DNA from: Flavobacteriales bacterium
GTDB taxonomy: Bacteria > Bacteroidota > Bacteroidia > Flavobacteriales > Flavobacteriaceae
Reading direction: 5' to 3'
NCBI GenBank assembly: GCA_024229195.1
Contig: JAAESS010000334.1
Span: 1-40,634, forward strand
DNA length: 40,634 nucleotides
The notes beneath the pieces are model-generated. The model was not told where the DNA came from, ran no database searches, and saw only the letters and a program-made list of their open reading frames with translations. Numbering within the stretch: the stretch's first letter is position 1; each line of letters starts with the position of its first letter. The position numbers and the translations under genes are program-made. Shown here piece by piece: positions 33,786 to 40,634 of the stretch.

Positions 33786-33792
33786 AAATATA
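33785..33792 (-). promoter_or_regulatory. -7 element for the TonB-dependent receptor gene
   Basis: On the minus strand, TATATTTG fits TAnnTTTG exactly. It predicts a start of transcription near 33778, inside the GTTAG/CTAAC palindrome, and a leader of about 60 nt. Confidence 0.5.
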
Positions 33793-33797
33793 TTTAT

Positions 33798-34460
33798 ATG
33801 AATATAACTAGAAATGTTGAGGATTATTTAAAAGCTATTTTTTATTTAACTCAAGAGTTTGATTATGAGAAAGTTGGAACAAATCAGCTCGCTGAGCATT
33901 TAGGCTTGTCTCCAGCTTCTGTCAGCGTGATGATAAAAAAAATGAAAGATAAAGATCTGGTTGATTATGAAAAATATGGTAAAATTGCTTTGACAGAACC
34001 TGGCCAAATAATCGCTCTTAGGCTTGTAAGAAAGCATCGTCTATGGGAAACTTTTTTACATCAGCATATGAATTTTAGTTGGGATGAAGTACATGAAGTA
34101 GCACATCAGCTTGAGCATATAAACTCACCAAAACTGATTCGAGAACTTGATAATTTTTTGGGTAACCCCAAAACCGATCCTCACGGAGATATCATTCCAG
34201 ATGAAGATGGTAATTTTGTTGTTCCGATAAAACAATCTTTAGCTGAACTCCAGGCCGGCAGTCTTTGCAGATTAGTCTCGGTAAAAGACAATTCAGCAGT
34301 ATTCTTAAAGTATGTAACGCAACTTGGCTTGGCTTTGAGTAGTGAAATTAAAGTGGAAGAAATCAGAGAATTTGACGGTTCTATGTTGATTTCGTATGAT
34401 GGAAAGAAAGAAAATATTTCTAAAATGTTTGCTGAGAGTATTTATGTTGAAATACTTTAG
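33798..34460 (+). CDS. DtxR/MntR-family metal-dependent transcriptional regulator
   Basis: Protein of 220 aa with the three family parts: winged helix-turn-helix (about 8-65, TNQLAEHLGLSPASVSVMIKKMKDKDLV), metal-binding and dimerisation domain (about 66-140, with HEVAHQLEHI supplying Glu/His ligands) and a C-terminal FeoA/SH3-like domain (about 150-220). Members bind Mn2+ or Fe2+ and repress metal uptake genes. It is divergent from the TonB-dependent receptor and a palindrome lies 13-28 bp upstream of its start, so autoregulation plus control of the receptor is likely. Mn and Fe cannot be told apart by eye. Confidence 0.92.
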   Translation: MNITRNVEDYLKAIFYLTQEFDYEKVGTNQLAEHLGLSPASVSVMIKKMKDKDLVDYEKYGKIALTEPGQIIALRLVRKHRLWETFLHQHMNFSWDEVHEVAHQLEHINSPKLIRELDNFLGNPKTDPHGDIIPDEDGNFVVPIKQSLAELQAGSLCRLVSVKDNSAVFLKYVTQLGLALSSEIKVEEIREFDGSMLISYDGKKENISKMFAESIYVEIL

Positions 34461-34463
34461 ATT

Positions 34464-34478
34464 CATGAACGCTTCATG
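34464..34478. repeat. Palindrome CATGAA-CGC-TTCATG
   Basis: Perfect 6-bp arms with a 3-nt loop four bases after the regulator's stop. It may be a weak terminator hairpin or a protein site; no T tract follows. Confidence 0.35.
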
Positions 34479-34563
34479 TCATTCAGTGAAAATGGCATAA
34501 AAAGTATAGCGTATGGTGCGATATTTTAATCTGATTTAATGAATGATTAATACTTTAAAAATG

Positions 34564-34571
34564 TAAATTTG
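34564..34571 (+). promoter_or_regulatory. Bacteroidota-type -7 element for the TPR membrane protein gene
   Basis: TAAATTTG matches TAnnTTTG exactly, 20 bp before the ATG at 34592. No clear -33 box. Confidence 0.45.
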
Positions 34572-34591
34572 CACAAAAAATAAATCAACAT

Positions 34592-35107
34592 ATGTTCAAT
34601 AAAAATATCAAACTTGTTCTGGCTGCACTCATCCTTGCGTGGGCTGTATATGAATTTACGCAGGGTCATATAATGAATGGTATCTCCATAGTTCTATTGG
34701 CAGGTATTTTTGTCTTTTTTTATTTTAAAAATGAGATTCTATTATTGACCTTTTTCAAACTAAGAAAGCAGGATTTTGAAGGTGGAAACAAACTTTTGGA
34801 TAGAATAAAAAACCCTTCGGCTGCGCTTACTACCAAACAAGAAGGTTATTATAATTTTCTCCGTGGGATCATGGTATCTCAGACAAACTTGACTCAAGCA
34901 GAAAGATTCTTTAAAAAGGCCTTAAACATTGGCTTGGCAATGGATCACGATAAGGCGATGGCAAAACTTCAGTTGGCCGGTATAGCGCTAACTAAAAGAA
35001 GAAAAAGAGAAGCGACCAATTTAATTACTGAAGCCAAGAAATTAGATAAGCATGGTATGTTAAAAGACCAGATCAGTATGGTCAAGCAGCAGATGAAAAA
35101 AATATAA
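34592..35107 (+). CDS. Two-helix membrane protein with TPR-like C-terminus
   Basis: Protein of 171 aa with two hydrophobic helices in the first 48 residues (LVLAALILAWAVYEF; IVLLAGIFVFFYF) followed by a soluble helical part. TPR-like pairs are visible at about 85-112 (YYNFLRGIMVSQTNLTQAER then FFKKALNIG) and 118-150. The C-terminus is basic. It looks like a conserved Bacteroidota membrane protein with a small scaffold domain facing the cytoplasm. No function can be given. It has its own promoter element and stands between the metal-regulation pair and a secreted hydrolase. Confidence 0.75.
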   Translation: MFNKNIKLVLAALILAWAVYEFTQGHIMNGISIVLLAGIFVFFYFKNEILLLTFFKLRKQDFEGGNKLLDRIKNPSAALTTKQEGYYNFLRGIMVSQTNLTQAERFFKKALNIGLAMDHDKAMAKLQLAGIALTKRRKREATNLITEAKKLDKHGMLKDQISMVKQQMKKI

Positions 35108-35166
35108 TTTTTCTGAATTGCCAAAGTGGTTGCTGTTTTTTTAATTAAAAATCTCTTTGTTTTTTT

Positions 35167-36018
35167 ATGAAAAGGAATCTACTTACGATTTTTCTGGTTC
35201 TAATTAATTTTGTGATTCATGCTCAAGAACTGAGCCTGATGACTTATAATATTCGTTATGCAACTGTGAAAGATGGTGAAAATCAGTGGGAAAAAAGAAA
35301 AGAATTTTTAAGTGACCAGCTTCATTTTTATGCACCCGATATTTTTGGAATTCAGGAAGGCCTGGAGCAGCAGGTGAATTATCTCGATGAGAACCTGGAG
35401 GAGTATGCTTTTGTTGGAGTAGGACGAGATGATGGAAAAGCAAAGGGTGAATATTGTGCTATTTTTTACAATAAGCAAAAATTTCAACTTTTAGGAGAGC
35501 ATACATTCTGGTTATCAGAAACTCCTGATAAAATATCAAAAGGATGGGATGCAGCCTATGAAAGAATTTGTACCTATGCTTTTTTTATGGACAGAACAAC
35601 CGGAAGTAACTTCTGGGTATTCAATACCCACTTTGATCATATCGGTGAATTGGCCCGTGAAAAAAGTGCTGAACTTATCGTTCAAACAATCAAAGAGATC
35701 AATAAGGATGAATTTCCCGTTTTTGTACTGGGTGATTTTAACTTGAATGAAAAGAGTAAGGCCATAGGCTATTTATCATCGAATTTCAATGATGCAAGAA
35801 ATATTTCATTGGAAAATCCCTTTGGACCCTTCGGAACTTTTACAGGTTTTAAATTTCATGAGCCAGTAAAAGATCGGATTGATTATATTTTTTGCTCAAA
35901 AGAAGTGGTCGTCGTAAAGAAGTATGGAGTACTTACTGATTCCAAAAACGAAAAGTATCCATCTGATCATTTGCCGGTAATGATCAAAGCAGAGATCCAA
36001 ATTCCAGTAAAGAATTAA
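35167..36018 (+). CDS. Secreted endonuclease/exonuclease/phosphatase-family hydrolase
   Basis: Protein of 283 aa with a signal peptide (about 1-19, ending HAQ) and an EEP domain. Catalytic motifs are TYNIRY (Asn28), GIQEG (Glu64), NTHFDHIGELAR, LGDFN, RIDYIF and SDHLPV. All residues needed for divalent-metal phosphodiesterase chemistry are present. Secreted members in Bacteroidota cleave phosphodiesters of nucleic acids, lipids or inositol phosphates; the substrate is not clear. The last four bases overlap the 3' end of the convergent antiporter gene. Confidence 0.9.
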   Translation: MKRNLLTIFLVLINFVIHAQELSLMTYNIRYATVKDGENQWEKRKEFLSDQLHFYAPDIFGIQEGLEQQVNYLDENLEEYAFVGVGRDDGKAKGEYCAIFYNKQKFQLLGEHTFWLSETPDKISKGWDAAYERICTYAFFMDRTTGSNFWVFNTHFDHIGELAREKSAELIVQTIKEINKDEFPVFVLGDFNLNEKSKAIGYLSSNFNDARNISLENPFGPFGTFTGFKFHEPVKDRIDYIFCSKEVVVVKKYGVLTDSKNEKYPSDHLPVMIKAEIQIPVKN

Positions 36019-37841
36019 ACCTCCAATTTTTTACCAAGATACATCAGTTTAAAGCCTTTACCTACTTTTATTTGATCATGATTCGCAGGTATCATCTGAA
36101 TATCGTTCTCGAGGTCTTTGATAAATAAAGGGATCGTTTTGATCTCATTTCTGGTAGCTTCCATGAATTTTTCAAAATGTTCATTTGATTCTATTTTAAC
36201 TTCATTGATATTGGGGTAATCTCGGACTACCTCAGAAATATTAATAAAGTCATCAGTCTGTGAAAATAGTCCTTCATCAGGATTTTTATCAGAGTCACGC
36301 ATTTCCTCACCGCTGATCAACCTGAAAGCTCCTTCCTCCCCAAATACTTCTTTAAGTTTCGACAAGGCGTACTCGTTAATGGTATTACTTCCGGTAAGGG
36401 CGAGTAAAAAGCCCATATCGTTCAATTCAATATTTTCAAAGATTTCATCTCCGTAAATGTCACATTCAATGGCTTCAAGTCCCTCATCAATTGCCGTTGA
36501 GATATTGTTTCTGTTACTGTCGATCAACACGACCCTGCGGTTATTGTCCTTTAAATAAGTTGCAATGAGCCTGGATGGTTCAGACGCGCCAACAATTAAA
36601 ATACCTTCAGATTTTTTCAAAATGACTCGGGTAAGAACAGCTACGATTCTTGCCGTTGTTGCATTGAGTAAAACGGTTCCTAAAACAATCATAAATACCA
36701 GAGGTGTAATATAGTTGGCATTTGGAACCCCTTGCATTGTCAGTTTCAAGCCGAATAAAGAGGCGATACCTGCTGCTACGATACCTCTGGGTCCAACCCA
36801 GCTGATAAATATTTTTTCATTTCTGATCAAAGAGCTTTTTCGACTGCTAAGAAATACACCAAGCGGTCTTACAATTAAAACGACACATGCGAAAAGGATC
36901 AGTGAATTCCAGTTGTAGATAAGTTCAAGATCAAATAGATTGATATTCGCAGAGAGCAGGATAAAAAGAATAGAGATCAATAAAATACTTATTGTTTCTT
37001 TAAAATATAGCACATCTTTCAGCGCACTTATCTTCATGTTTCCCAATACCATACCCATAATCACTACAGCAAGCAGTCCGCTTTCATGCGCAAAAAGATC
37101 AGCAATCACGAAAACAGTCAATACCAGGGCAAGTGAAACTACATTTAGCAGATAATGTGGAATCCAGCGTTGTCTTAGTGCCGTGGCAAATACATAAGCT
37201 GAGGTAAATCCTATAGAAAATCCAATGATGATAATTTTTCCAAATTCTATCAAGGTCTCTTTGGTATATTCTGTGCCGTGATCTCCACCGATGCTGATAA
37301 ATTCAAAAACAAGAACAGCTACCAAAGCACCTATTGGGTCGATGAGAATTCCTTCCCATTTTAAAATGGTTGAAATATCTTTTTTTAAGGGTAAATTCCT
37401 AAGAATCGGGGTAATCACTGTTGGGCCCGTGACAATGATCAAGGAGGAAAATAAAAATGAAAGTGACCAATTAAGACCAATGATGTAATGCGCTGCTATT
37501 CCTGCTGTAATCATGGTAACCAGAGCACCAAGTGTGATCAGTTTATAGATAACCGGACCAACACTTCTAATCTCATCTTTTTTCAAAGTAAGACCTCCCT
37601 CAAATAAGATTAAAGCAATTGAGAGTGAGACAAAATTAAACAGACTTTCACCGGGAAATAATCCATTACTTCCATTCCAAACGGGTTCGATCCATTTGTT
37701 TCCATCGTCAGAAAACATAGTAGAAAAAGGACCGACAAGCAGTCCGATTAGGATAAGAGGGAGGATAGCGGGGATTTTAAATTTCCATGCTACCCATTGG
37801 GCAAGAATTCCTAAAATAATGATACCGGCAAGTTCGAGCAT
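36015..37841 (-). CDS. CPA-family cation:proton antiporter with TrkA-N domain
   Basis: Protein of 608 aa: a sodium/proton exchanger domain of about 12 helices (1-395; LALILFEGGLTLKKDEI, VTGPTVITPILRNLPL, ILIDPIGALVAVLVFE, WVGPRGIVAAGIASLFGL) followed by a Rossmann-type TrkA-N domain (about 405-515) and a C-terminal tail. The layout is that of NhaP/KefB-like antiporters in which the nucleotide-binding domain gates transport. The TrkA-N glycine motif reads VGASEPSRL, lacking the standard GxGxxG, so nucleotide control may be altered. Na+ or K+ specificity is unknown. Convergent with the EEP hydrolase gene and divergent from cutC. Confidence 0.9.
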   Translation of the reverse strand: MLELAGIIILGILAQWVAWKFKIPAILPLILIGLLVGPFSTMFSDDGNKWIEPVWNGSNGLFPGESLFNFVSLSIALILFEGGLTLKKDEIRSVGPVIYKLITLGALVTMITAGIAAHYIIGLNWSLSFLFSSLIIVTGPTVITPILRNLPLKKDISTILKWEGILIDPIGALVAVLVFEFISIGGDHGTEYTKETLIEFGKIIIIGFSIGFTSAYVFATALRQRWIPHYLLNVVSLALVLTVFVIADLFAHESGLLAVVIMGMVLGNMKISALKDVLYFKETISILLISILFILLSANINLFDLELIYNWNSLILFACVVLIVRPLGVFLSSRKSSLIRNEKIFISWVGPRGIVAAGIASLFGLKLTMQGVPNANYITPLVFMIVLGTVLLNATTARIVAVLTRVILKKSEGILIVGASEPSRLIATYLKDNNRRVVLIDSNRNNISTAIDEGLEAIECDIYGDEIFENIELNDMGFLLALTGSNTINEYALSKLKEVFGEEGAFRLISGEEMRDSDKNPDEGLFSQTDDFINISEVVRDYPNINEVKIESNEHFEKFMEATRNEIKTIPLFIKDLENDIQMIPANHDQIKVGKGFKLMYLGKKLEV

Positions 37842-37972
37842 ATTAAGTTTTATTGATCGTCTAAAAATACTATTTTTATCCGATAAGATGAATTATTGGA
37901 TCAAACAACAATAAATTATTTTCTTGATTTACTTAAGTCATTGTAAAAGAACATTAAACAAATTTTAAACGA

Positions 37973-38680
37973 ATGAAATTTGAATTGTGCACGGATAGCT
38001 TAGAAGGAGCTAAAATCGCAAGTAAATATGGGTTTAAGAGTATAGAGCTTTGCGCTGCTTTATCTGTAGGAGGTTTGACACCAAGTTATGGTTTGATCAA
38101 ACAGTGCGTGGAAAGCTCGAGCTCGGAGGTTCACGTGATGATAAGACATAAGGAAGGTGATTTTCAGGTTACAGATGATGATCTTACTCTAATGGCTCTG
38201 GATATCAAAGCGGCAAAAGAAGCAGGGGCTCATGGCGTCGTTTTTGGAATTCTTGATGATCAAAATCAAGTTGCTGAAACAAATAAAAAGTTGGTAGATA
38301 TAGCCAATGAATTGGAATTGAAGACTACATTCCACAGAGCATTTGATTTTGTACCTGATTTTAGGAGTGCAATCAACAAGGTAACAAGTTTCGGATTTGA
38401 CAGGTTGTTAACTTCAGGGCTTCAAGACAAGGCAGAAAAGGGAATCAAGGTCATTGCAGAAATACAACAGAACTATGGTCAAAGTATTCAGGTTATAGCA
38501 GGAAGTGGCGTAAATGCTGGAAATGCTTTAAAATTTTCAGGTTTAGGCATTGAGTACCTTCATTTTACTGCGAGAAAACCTCAAAGTAAGGCAATTGAAT
38601 TGGGTATGGGACAGCTTATGCTCACAGATATTGCCAAAATACAGAAAATCATAAATCTTCCATTTCATCATGAGAATTAG
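37973..38680 (+). CDS. cutC: CutC family protein
   Basis: TIM-barrel protein of 235 aa with the CutC hallmarks: ELCTDSLEGAKIASKYG and SIELCAALSVGGLTPS at the N-terminus, HVMIRHKEGDF, GVVFGILD, TFHRAFDF and LTSGLQDKAEKG. The family is named for copper homeostasis in E. coli, but its biochemical role remains uncertain. Length and motifs are normal for the family. Monocistronic, convergent with the metallophosphatase gene, with a strong hairpin between them. Confidence 0.93.
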   Translation: MKFELCTDSLEGAKIASKYGFKSIELCAALSVGGLTPSYGLIKQCVESSSSEVHVMIRHKEGDFQVTDDDLTLMALDIKAAKEAGAHGVVFGILDDQNQVAETNKKLVDIANELELKTTFHRAFDFVPDFRSAINKVTSFGFDRLLTSGLQDKAEKGIKVIAEIQQNYGQSIQVIAGSGVNAGNALKFSGLGIEYLHFTARKPQSKAIELGMGQLMLTDIAKIQKIINLPFHHEN

Positions 38681-38682
38681 AT

Positions 38683-38714
38683 CATTCAGATTTGACCAAG
38701 GTCAAATTTGAATG
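38683..38714. terminator. Hairpin between convergent cutC and metallophosphatase genes
   Basis: Stem of 15 bp, CATTCAGATTTGACC (38683-38697) with GGTCAAATTTGAATG (38700-38714), having one G-T pair and a 2-nt loop. No clear T tract follows, but the position right after the cutC stop fits a two-way terminator. Confidence 0.6.
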
Positions 38715-38737
38715 TGTTAAAACTAGAAGCAAATTAT

Positions 38738-39652
38738 TCAGACGATGATACTCGTTCCTTTTGACGAAATATTTTTATGTTCGTCAAAAATAAAGTCTAT
38801 GCGTCCTACATTGACTCCCCAACAACCAGCTTGATTAACCAATAAATTTTTATCATCGAGGTTTCTTACAACGGTTGGTTTCTTTAAAAAGGTGTGTGTG
38901 TGTCCGCCGATAATGAGATCAATATTTTTAGTCTTTTTTGCCAAATTAAGATCACTGATATAATCTGGCGTTCTTTTGTAAAAATAGCCAAGATGAGACA
39001 AGCAGATGACCAAGTCGCATTGTTCCTTAACCTTTAACTCATTGGTCATGTCTTGCGTAATTTCAATCGGATCTAGATAAACAGTTTCCTTGTAAAGTAC
39101 AGGGTCTACGAGGCCATCGAGTTTGATGCCTATACCAAAAACACCAATTTTCAGACCATCTAAATGATAAATTTTGTAGGATTTGGTTCGCCCATCTAAT
39201 ATGGTGTTTTTAAAATCATAGTTCGCAATCAGAAAATCAAAACTTGCATGGGGAAGTTGCTTTTCAAGACCTTTGATGCCATTGTCAAAATCATGATTTC
39301 CAATTGTAGCTGCATCATAGCCCAGTTTACTCATCATTTTAAACTCAACCTCTCCGCCAAAATAGTTAAAATAAGGTGTTCCTTGAAAAATATCCCCTGC
39401 ATCCAATAATAAAGTATTAGGGTTTTCTGTCCGAATATTTTCGATCAGTGAAGCTCTTCTTGCGACTCCGCCAATATTAGGGTACCTGTCATGACCTTTT
39501 GAAAATACTTCTATGTGACTGTGAACATCATTCGTATGGAGAATGGTGATTTTTTTTTCTGATTGAGAATCACAGGATGTCAATGGCAGTCCGCCCAAAC
39601 CTATTAGAGATCCGGACGCAATTGAATTTTTTAAAAACTGTCTTCTTTCCAT
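38738..39652 (-). CDS. 5'-nucleotidase-type metallophosphatase domain, exported
   Basis: Protein of 304 aa: a Tat-like N-terminus (ERRQFLKN, hydrophobic stretch, then LTSC lipobox) followed by the metallophosphoesterase half of a UshA-type 5'-nucleotidase. Motifs are HTNDVHSHIE, DAGDIFQGTP, GNHDFDNG, LSHLG and GGHTHT, so all metal ligands are there. The protein stops after this domain; the C-terminal substrate-specificity domain is encoded by the gene transcribed just before it, whose TGA is directly followed by this ATG. The pair should work together as a periplasmic or outer-membrane lipoprotein nucleotidase. Confidence 0.9.
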   Translation of the reverse strand: MERRQFLKNSIASGSLIGLGGLPLTSCDSQSEKKITILHTNDVHSHIEVFSKGHDRYPNIGGVARRASLIENIRTENPNTLLLDAGDIFQGTPYFNYFGGEVEFKMMSKLGYDAATIGNHDFDNGIKGLEKQLPHASFDFLIANYDFKNTILDGRTKSYKIYHLDGLKIGVFGIGIKLDGLVDPVLYKETVYLDPIEITQDMTNELKVKEQCDLVICLSHLGYFYKRTPDYISDLNLAKKTKNIDLIIGGHTHTFLKKPTVVRNLDDKNLLVNQAGCWGVNVGRIDFIFDEHKNISSKGTSIIV

Positions 39653-40429
39653 TCAATTAATTATATAAAATCTGTTATCCAATGACGCTCGCAGGGTGTC
39701 AAGTTTACTCATGTTATCGATTAGTGCATCCCTCACCTTGTAGTCGCTGGTAAAAAGATCTAGTGGTTCGGTAAAAAATGACATATTATCGCCTCCGTGT
39801 TGGAGATAATCATGGGTGAGTACCCAATAGCTCTTGTCAGAATCAAATGTTCTGCCTTGAATTTTAATTTTTGAGAAATCTTCACCCTTCAATTCAAGTT
39901 GGAGTCCGGCAATAGGATGTGCCTGTTTTCTTTCTAACAAATAGGCAAAAAGTTCGTTAATTTTTTTACCTGATAAATGAGCAACGACCAATTTGTTTTC
40001 AAAAGGCATGAGTTTAAAAACCTGTTCCACCGTTACTGAACCTTCAGGAATTGCTGTTCTAATGCCTCCGTAATTGAATAAGGCAAAATCGATATGCTGA
40101 CCAGTTTTTTTGAAAAAAATACTGTCGGCACTTCTTAAGCATACATCGGCATAAAAATTTCCTAGCGAACTTTCAAGTTCAGCTTCGCCTCTTGACAGGT
40201 CTCTAGGATTATAACAGAGCACTTCATTAATTTTACTCTGCAGTTGCTCTTTATATGGTTTAATATCATTTACTATATTTTGATCAGACTCAATTTCAGC
40301 ACTAATTTCAATCTGTTTACCACGAACCATTTTAAGCTCTGTGTTTTTTTCTTTACAGGAAACAGTTATTTTGTTTAATAATGATGAAATCAATATTAAT
40401 ACTATAATTTTATATAGTTTTGTGCGCAT
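39653..40429 (-). CDS. 5'-nucleotidase C-terminal domain lipoprotein
   Basis: Protein of 258 aa with a short membrane-targeting stretch and lipobox ITVSC (cysteine near residue 25), then a 5_nucleotid_C domain. ESSLGNFYADVCLRSAD, FALFNYGGIRT, VTVEQVFKLMPFENKLV and the nucleoside-stacking region YLQHGGDNMSFF are all typical. It lacks the metallophosphatase half, which is the next gene. The open frame extends to a TTG at 40468, but ATG 40429 gives the natural lipoprotein start. Its start codon lies only 11 bp from that of the divergent gene to the right. Confidence 0.88.
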   Translation of the reverse strand: MRTKLYKIIVLILISSLLNKITVSCKEKNTELKMVRGKQIEISAEIESDQNIVNDIKPYKEQLQSKINEVLCYNPRDLSRGEAELESSLGNFYADVCLRSADSIFFKKTGQHIDFALFNYGGIRTAIPEGSVTVEQVFKLMPFENKLVVAHLSGKKINELFAYLLERKQAHPIAGLQLELKGEDFSKIKIQGRTFDSDKSYWVLTHDYLQHGGDNMSFFTEPLDLFTSDYKVRDALIDNMSKLDTLRASLDNRFYIIN

Positions 40430-40440
40430 AATATGGGTGA

Positions 40441-40634
40441 ATGGGAATATTGAATTTAAAGAACACAACCGCCAACAAATTTATAAAAAACCAACTAAAA
40501 GCAGCAGGTTCCGAAAAAAAATTTGAGGCCAAGGTCATAAAAAAAATTGGAGTTCTGGTAGAATTATCCTTAATTCAAACTTATGATTTCACCGCACGCT
40601 TAAGTGAAGAATTCAATGTGGAGCCTGAAGATCT
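40441..40634 (+). CDS. Conserved flavobacterial hypothetical protein, 5' part only (DUF6913-like)
   Basis: The open frame from ATG 40441 runs to the window edge (64 codons seen, no stop). It starts MGILNLKNTTANKFI, then a basic stretch, then IKKIGVLVELSLIQTYDF. The pattern of a short basic helix followed by a hydrophobic strand resembles small conserved flavobacterial proteins annotated DUF6913, which I recall lying near split 5'-nucleotidase genes; this is from memory and weak. Divergent from the nucleotidase pair. The function is unknown. Confidence 0.55.
   Translation, partial: MGILNLKNTTANKFIKNQLKAAGSEKKFEAKVIKKIGVLVELSLIQTYDFTARLSEEFNVEPED

Overview
The window looks like chromosomal DNA of a marine-type Flavobacteriia or closely related Bacteroidota. 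The evidence is the AT-rich composition, promoters of the TAnnTTTG type instead of sigma70 boxes, few Shine-Dalgarno sequences, a tRNA without an encoded CCA, a TonB-dependent receptor with an N-terminal carboxypeptidase-regulatory-like domain, and a uridine kinase–DivIC/FtsB pair. No phage genes, transposases, insertion sequences or CRISPR arrays were seen.

Layout. (1) 38-7189, plus strand: an eight-gene operon for acyl-CoA catabolism. It holds an ACAD10/11-type acyl-CoA dehydrogenase, an APH-fold kinase, two SDRs, an enoyl-CoA isomerase/hydratase, two zinc-free MDR reductases and a MaoC hydratase. The kinase/ACAD pair points to 4-hydroxyacyl-CoA substrates. (2) 7228-8862, minus: an AsmA-like membrane-anchored protein. 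(3) 9080-13534, plus: norCBQD, a complete cytochrome c-type nitric oxide reductase with its maturation factors, preceded by an FNR/DNR-like site. (4) 13772-13846: tRNA-Pro(GGG), followed by a nested palindrome. (5) 14050-15309, minus: type II NADH dehydrogenase. (6) 15572-21787, plus: a tightly packed biosynthetic cluster of flavoprotein, methyltransferase, type III polyketide synthase, enoyl reductase, FabZ-like dehydratase, ketosynthase, acyl carrier protein and phosphopantetheinyl transferase. It is probably for a phenolic or pyrone lipid. (7) 21957-25316: MlaE/MlaF/MlaD-type lipid ABC transporter plus a patatin-like phospholipase on the same strand, which suggests lipid trafficking linked to the cluster. 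(8) 25306-29338, minus: metallophosphoesterase, CDP-alcohol phosphatidyltransferase and a SulP transporter. (9) 29455-30907, plus: udk, divIC and a degenerate cobalamin-binding-like protein. (10) 30943-34460: a small secreted-protein gene broken by two in-frame stops, a TonB-dependent receptor, and a divergent DtxR-family regulator with a clear palindromic operator between them. (11) 34592-40634: housekeeping and envelope genes (TPR membrane protein, secreted EEP-family hydrolase, CPA antiporter with TrkA-N domain, cutC, a 5'-nucleotidase split into two genes, and the start of a divergent conserved gene).

The most interesting parts are the type III PKS / mini type II FAS / Mla-transport block; an 18-nt palindromic site shared exactly by the nor promoter and a distant gene-free stretch that ends in a strong terminator; the degenerate B12-like ORF; and the DtxR-type operator placed over the receptor promoter. 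Functional statements rest on reading motifs by eye. No database search was run.
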